Positions 33,467-36,358 of a stretch of DNA of 36,358 bases are shown piece by piece. The stretch spans positions 1 to 36,358 of the forward strand of contig JAKSJK010000016.1 of the NCBI GenBank assembly GCA_024398095.1, given 5' to 3'. Positions within the stretch are counted from its first letter, which is position 1; every line of letters begins with the position of its first letter. This DNA comes from Bacteroidales bacterium. Lineage in GTDB: Bacteria; Bacteroidota; Bacteroidia; Bacteroidales; UBA932. The position numbers were made by a program, and so were the translations under genes. The notes under the pieces were generated by a model. The model was not told where the DNA came from. It saw only the letters and a list, made by a program, of their open reading frames with translations, and ran no database searches.

Positions 33467-33499
33467 GTTTGCAAGTTAATCATATTTGTTGAGATAGAA

Positions 33500-34864
33500 T
33501 CAAAGAAGTCCGTTAAACCTCGCCATGGCGTCGGCTTTTACGGAATCCACGATATCAATGTATGGCTTCATGGATTTGTAGTCCGAATGACCTGTCCACT
33601 TCATTACCACATTTGGCGGAACACCAAGCGAAAGTGCATTCACAATGAAAGTCTTGCGCCCTATATGAGTGCCAACCAGTTCCCATTTCTTCTTGACTTC
33701 GTCAATGCGTTGATTACCTTTGTAGGTGGTAATGCGGATTTCCTCATCTATACCGGCCATACGGCACAAATCTTTGAGGGAACGGTTCATATCCTGGTTC
33801 TGTATTACAGGCAGAGCCTTACCACCATTGAATCGGTAGTCCTTGTATTTCTCAAGAATTCCTTTTGCAACATCATTGAGTTCAATTGACAGGCTGTCGG
33901 CAGTCTTGACGGTCGTGACTTCTATGAAGCCATCCTTGACATCACTCCTCCGGAGGTTGAATACGTCAGAATGCCTCAATCCGGTAAAGCAACAGAAGAT
34001 CAGAACATCTCTCACATTCTCCAGGGCTTTGCGCTCTTGGGGGATATCCAGGGCAAGAATCTGCTTCATCTCATCATTGGTGAGATAGATGACTTTCTTC
34101 TGTGTGCGTTTGAGTGTCGGACGGAAGAGCCTATAGGCCACGTTAGTATTATATCCTTTATCCGTCGCCCACTTCAAGAACCACTTCAGGTATCCAAGCT
34201 TCTTCTCAATGGTCGAGTTCTTGAGACCGACAAGATCTTCCGCATCGTAGTCCTTCCTGTCGCCCTTGGCTTTACGCGGAGTCCTGAGTTTCTTGGTATC
34301 CCTGAGATAGACAACAAAATCCGTAAGGGTCTTCTCTGTCAGGTCTGAAAACTTAAGATGCTTTTTGAATGCCCTTAGGTCAGCCTTGATGGCATTCATC
34401 TTCTCGAATGTGGCCTCTGTCCATGCGTTCTTCTCGCCGTTTTCCGACATAAACTCTTCGAAAACCTTAAAAAAATCCGGTTCAGCCGGCTTGGCCTCGG
34501 CTTTTTTGTGCGGTTCCGGCTTCTTTGGTATGACTCCAGTCATCCTCTCCTTGTACTTTTCCGCCAGTTGCTCATCTGTAGGGTACACGTCGTTGGCTTC
34601 AAAGAACTTGAATGCAGTGGCCATTTGGCTTCGGATGTTACGAAGGTTGTTGTTGATTTCAATCCCCGTAGTTCCTTTAGGACTGACATAGTCATCCTTG
34701 ACCGTTTCTGTTGATGAGTCCCAAGCATTCCGATCAGTCAGAATGCTCCCTGTTGCAAAGTCCAATTGCTGCCCGTTGAACGTGACGCGCATCCTGATCT
34801 GGTATTTGTCTCTGTTCTTACCGTAAGACCTGAGATTGAATGTTATATTATGCCGTATTTCCAT
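33500..34864 (-). CDS. Tyrosine recombinase (island integrase)
   Basis: About 454 residues from ATG 34864 (MEIRHNITFNLRS); an in-frame ATG at 34888 is an alternative. Arm-binding N-terminus, SAM-like core-binding domain (about 130-230), then the catalytic domain with Arg297 (TGLRHSD), Lys320, His400-x-x-Arg403 (HIGR), His426 (TGHSD) and the nucleophile Tyr435 (KPYIDI). All catalytic residues are present. It lies about 140 bases from attR, as usual for tRNA-targeting integrases. A -7 box (34869-34876) just before the ATG suggests a very short or absent leader. Confidence 0.92.
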   Translation of the reverse strand: MEIRHNITFNLRSYGKNRDKYQIRMRVTFNGQQLDFATGSILTDRNAWDSSTETVKDDYVSPKGTTGIEINNNLRNIRSQMATAFKFFEANDVYPTDEQLAEKYKERMTGVIPKKPEPHKKAEAKPAEPDFFKVFEEFMSENGEKNAWTEATFEKMNAIKADLRAFKKHLKFSDLTEKTLTDFVVYLRDTKKLRTPRKAKGDRKDYDAEDLVGLKNSTIEKKLGYLKWFLKWATDKGYNTNVAYRLFRPTLKRTQKKVIYLTNDEMKQILALDIPQERKALENVRDVLIFCCFTGLRHSDVFNLRRSDVKDGFIEVTTVKTADSLSIELNDVAKGILEKYKDYRFNGGKALPVIQNQDMNRSLKDLCRMAGIDEEIRITTYKGNQRIDEVKKKWELVGTHIGRKTFIVNALSLGVPPNVVMKWTGHSDYKSMKPYIDIVDSVKADAMARFNGLL

Positions 34865-34868
34865 ACCA

Positions 34869-34876
34869 CAAATATA
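34869..34876 (-). promoter_or_regulatory. -7 box of integrase gene
   Basis: TATATTTG on the - strand. If used, transcription would begin at or next to the ATG at 34864, giving a nearly leaderless mRNA. It lies 15 bases from the arm-type-like repeat, so integrase binding could repress it. Confidence 0.4.
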
Positions 34877-34891
34877 GGGCATTTTCATGAA

Positions 34892-34916
34892 TAATGCCCT
34901 AATCGTGCCCTAAATT
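34892..34916. repeat. Arm-type-like repeat, right end
   Basis: A 25-bp near copy (one base shorter) of 22354-22379, with two GCCCTAA units, placed about 90 bases inside attR. Confidence 0.5.
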
Positions 34917-35003
34917 TTGTGAACTTTGTGTGGCGTCATACGCAATAAACATCAATATAAGAACGTTATTTAAGGGTTTTAACTGTATATTACATAGATA
35001 GCA

Positions 35004-35024
35004 CGAATCCCTCCCTCTCCGCAA
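35004..35024 (+). repeat. attR: 21-bp direct repeat
   Basis: Exact copy of 22293-22313. The base pattern differs just outside (CA before it here, TT before it in the tRNA), so the repeat boundary is clear on the left. Confidence 0.9.
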
Positions 35025-35030
35025 CAAGTA

Positions 35031-35062
35031 AAAGCCAGGCGCAGGAATGCGCCTGGTTTTTT
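35031..35062 (+). terminator. Displaced original terminator of tRNA-Ser(TGA)
   Basis: An 8-bp GC-rich stem (CCAGGCGC / GCGCCTGG, 6-base loop), then six T. It begins 7 bases after attR and has no gene reading into it now, which fits its being the pre-integration terminator of the tRNA. Confidence 0.8.
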
Positions 35063-35067
35063 GATGT

Positions 35068-35137
35068 CCCAGCCCATTGAAAGCTTGCTTTCATACGGGC
35101 TGGGGCGACAAAAAACCGTACGCCGACCATGGTCGGC
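35068..35137. other. Paired hairpins downstream of the Rpn-family gene
   Basis: CCCAGCCC / GGGCTGGG (35068-35104) encloses GAAAGC / GCTTTC. Next to it is a perfect 16-bp palindrome (35122-35137). On the - strand the palindrome is followed 6 bases later by six T, so it may weakly end the Rpn-family transcript. The GC-rich stretch to about 35220 holds nothing else I can name. Confidence 0.4.
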
Positions 35138-35243
35138 TGGCTTTTATGTTGATTGCAAGGGCCCCCGCGGCGAGCGGCAGGGAGCCTGCAAAGGAGCGCA
35201 GCGACTGCGCAAATTCCTCCCTCTTCTTTTGAATCCGGGAAAA

Positions 35244-36167
35244 CTAAAGCGCTACGATCTGTTCTTTGGAGAGGCCGGTTGCCGCTACTATCTGCTCTAC
35301 CGTGAAGCCTCCATTCTGCTTCATGGTCTTGGCCACGGTAGCAATACCGAGGTTGATTCCCTCAGCCCTGCCTTCAGCTCTACCCTCAGCCTTGCCTTCT
35401 TCTCTCTCGAAGTAAAGATCGTGCCTATAGTCTCTTTCAGTCATCATGTCCGCCTCGTATGCTAATTGTTTATCATTAGGGAACTGCGCAATCTCGCATG
35501 CACGGAACAGGGCTTTGCTGAGTTTGTCTTCGAATGGAACCTCTTCCAACTTGGCTGCATGCTTGAATGAGAAGCACCAGCGGTCAAATTCGGTTCGGCA
35601 TTCTTCCTGTCTGAGCTTGAAGTTGCGCAGTTGGACAAATATACAATTTATTGTTGACGGTGCAACTATCCCACGGGTAATTTCCACCATCTGATAACGT
35701 GACAATAAAGCTGATTCATTTAGCAATTTTTCATGCTTGAGGGCATCTTCCATGATTCCAATCACGTATACCGGCTCATAGAAATAGTTGTCAGCGCCAC
35801 GGCTCTGCTGTGAGGCCATTGCGAGGCCGGCGTAGTACACACTACGCTCGTAGAAGTCGTCCGAATGACTTCGGCGCTGCATCTCCACCACGAACTTGCG
35901 TCCCTGACTGTCGTGACAGAGAAGATCAAATCTGACGCCCTTTGAGGTTACCGTCCTCCCGCTCCACTCTCCGGGGAGGAATTCTACATCTGTGACATGA
36001 CGCTCCTGCCCCAATACGCTGTTGATGAAGTTGATGATCAGTTCCTTGTTGTTCTCGTCCCCGAAAACCGCTTTGAAACCACTGTCCGTGAGCAAGTCCA
36101 CATATGTCTTTCCCTTCCTCACTTTGCCCGATGCCGGCTGATTCTGTTTCTCTTCCATAATATGCAA
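35244..36167 (-). CDS. Rpn-family recombination-promoting nuclease / transposase-like protein
   Basis: 307 residues (a second ATG lies 9 bases in, at 36158). The N-terminal PD-(D/E)XK nuclease-family-transposase domain shows DLLTDSGFKAVFGDENNKELIINFINSVL, VRFDLLCHD with Asp81 and VVEMQ with Glu95-x-Gln97, in which Gln replaces the usual Lys, as is common in this family. The C-terminus has three EGxAEG-type repeats (about 265-277) and a helix-turn-helix-like end. E. coli Rpn proteins promote RecA-independent recombination; Bacteroidetes members are abundant and poorly known. It lies outside the island. Confidence 0.82.
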   Translation of the reverse strand: MHIMEEKQNQPASGKVRKGKTYVDLLTDSGFKAVFGDENNKELIINFINSVLGQERHVTDVEFLPGEWSGRTVTSKGVRFDLLCHDSQGRKFVVEMQRRSHSDDFYERSVYYAGLAMASQQSRGADNYFYEPVYVIGIMEDALKHEKLLNESALLSRYQMVEITRGIVAPSTINCIFVQLRNFKLRQEECRTEFDRWCFSFKHAAKLEEVPFEDKLSKALFRACEIAQFPNDKQLAYEADMMTERDYRHDLYFEREEGKAEGRAEGRAEGINLGIATVAKTMKQNGGFTVEQIVAATGLSKEQIVAL

Positions 36168-36255
36168 TTGTTAAATCAGCTGCAATAGTATGGACAAAAT
36201 CGTTCAAAAATCACAATAAAAATTCAATTTGTGAAAAGTGATGAAAGTTCTGTGA

Positions 36256-36358
36256 TTATTTAAGAACCGGCGTCATTTTGTCGGCACGGCAGTAGGCCCT
36301 CAGGCAGCAACTGATTTGGATATTTACCACACCGTAATTCTTCTGAAGAAACCAGTCT
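36256..36358 (-). CDS. Possible partial reading frame at right edge
   Basis: On the - strand a frame is open from the window end to a TAA at 36256, giving about 33 residues ending CCLRAYCRADKMTPVLK. It could be the C-terminus of a gene beyond the window, but no motif is recognised and the stretch is short enough to arise by chance. Confidence 0.2.
   Translation of the reverse strand, partial: DWFLQKNYGVVNIQISCCLRAYCRADKMTPVLK

Larger units (their letters stand above)
22293..35024. mobile_element. Mobilizable genomic island in tRNA-Ser(TGA)
   Basis: About 12.7 kb bounded by a 21-bp direct repeat (22293-22313 and 35004-35024). It carries a tyrosine integrase next to the right end, a DUF3853 HTH protein, a DUF3987 helicase/primase-like protein and a MobV relaxase, the usual core of Bacteroidales NBU-like mobilizable elements. 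No conjugation pilus genes are seen, so transfer would need a helper element. Cargo is a DUF1016 nuclease with a membrane protein and a nine-gene operon. Base composition is visibly more A+T rich than in the glycan operon. Ends are supported by the repeat, by matching arm-like repeats inside both ends, and by a displaced tRNA terminator at the right. Confidence 0.88.

Overview
The window looks like a chromosome segment from a gut-type Bacteroidales bacterium; the genus cannot be fixed from sequence alone. The evidence is a SusC/SusD pair, lipoproteins with Bacteroidetes-type lipoboxes, BACON domains, and repeated promoters of the Bacteroidetes form (TAnnTTTG at -7, TTTG about 19-20 bases upstream) with few Shine-Dalgarno sites.

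Left part (1-4.7 kb): an AAA ATPase with a DUF234 nuclease-like tail, a gene-poor stretch containing a foldable multi-hairpin segment, a FISUMP-like lipoprotein, a broken phospholipase-D-family gene, tRNA-Ser(GGA) and a YhhN/lysoplasmalogenase-family membrane protein.

Middle (4.7-22.1 kb): a six-gene polysaccharide utilization operon on the + strand: GH26, SusC, SusD, surface glycan-binding lipoprotein, second GH26, BACON/beta-helix lipoprotein. It starts at a -7 box near 4713 and ends at a strong terminator at 15975-16004. Two GH26 enzymes imply beta-mannan as the substrate: surface GH26 lipoproteins would cut the chain, the two accessory lipoproteins and SusD would hold it, and SusC would import oligosaccharides. 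The two accessory lipoproteins end in the same ~190-residue module, which I do not recognise. No sensor/regulator is visible in the cluster. Next come a large leucine-rich-repeat-like lipoprotein on the - strand and, divergently, a GH106-type alpha-L-rhamnosidase.

Right part (22.2-35.0 kb): a ~12.7-kb mobilizable island in the 3' end of tRNA-Ser(TGA). A 21-bp copy of the tRNA end recurs at 35004-35024, and the tRNA's presumed original terminator lies just beyond it. The island carries a tyrosine integrase, a DUF3853 HTH protein, a DUF3987 helicase/primase-like protein, a MobV relaxase with a likely oriT, a DUF1016 nuclease plus a membrane protein, and a nine-gene - strand operon.

That nine-gene operon (22447-27949) is the most interesting object. 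In transcription order it encodes two small proteins each built of two copies of a ~45-residue module, then (after an internal terminator hairpin) a third tandem-duplicated small protein, a PD-(D/E)XK nuclease-like protein, a coiled-coil protein, a 54-residue very basic peptide, a small membrane protein, a 425-residue helical protein, and a voltage-sensor ion channel with no GYG filter and a ~300-residue cytoplasmic tail. It has a ~270-nt structured leader with its own terminator-like hairpin. I know of no described system with this composition; a phage-defence or inter-bacterial role is inference from its location on a mobile island and from its nuclease-plus-channel content.

Beyond the island are an Rpn-family nuclease/transposase-like gene and a possible partial reading frame at the right edge.
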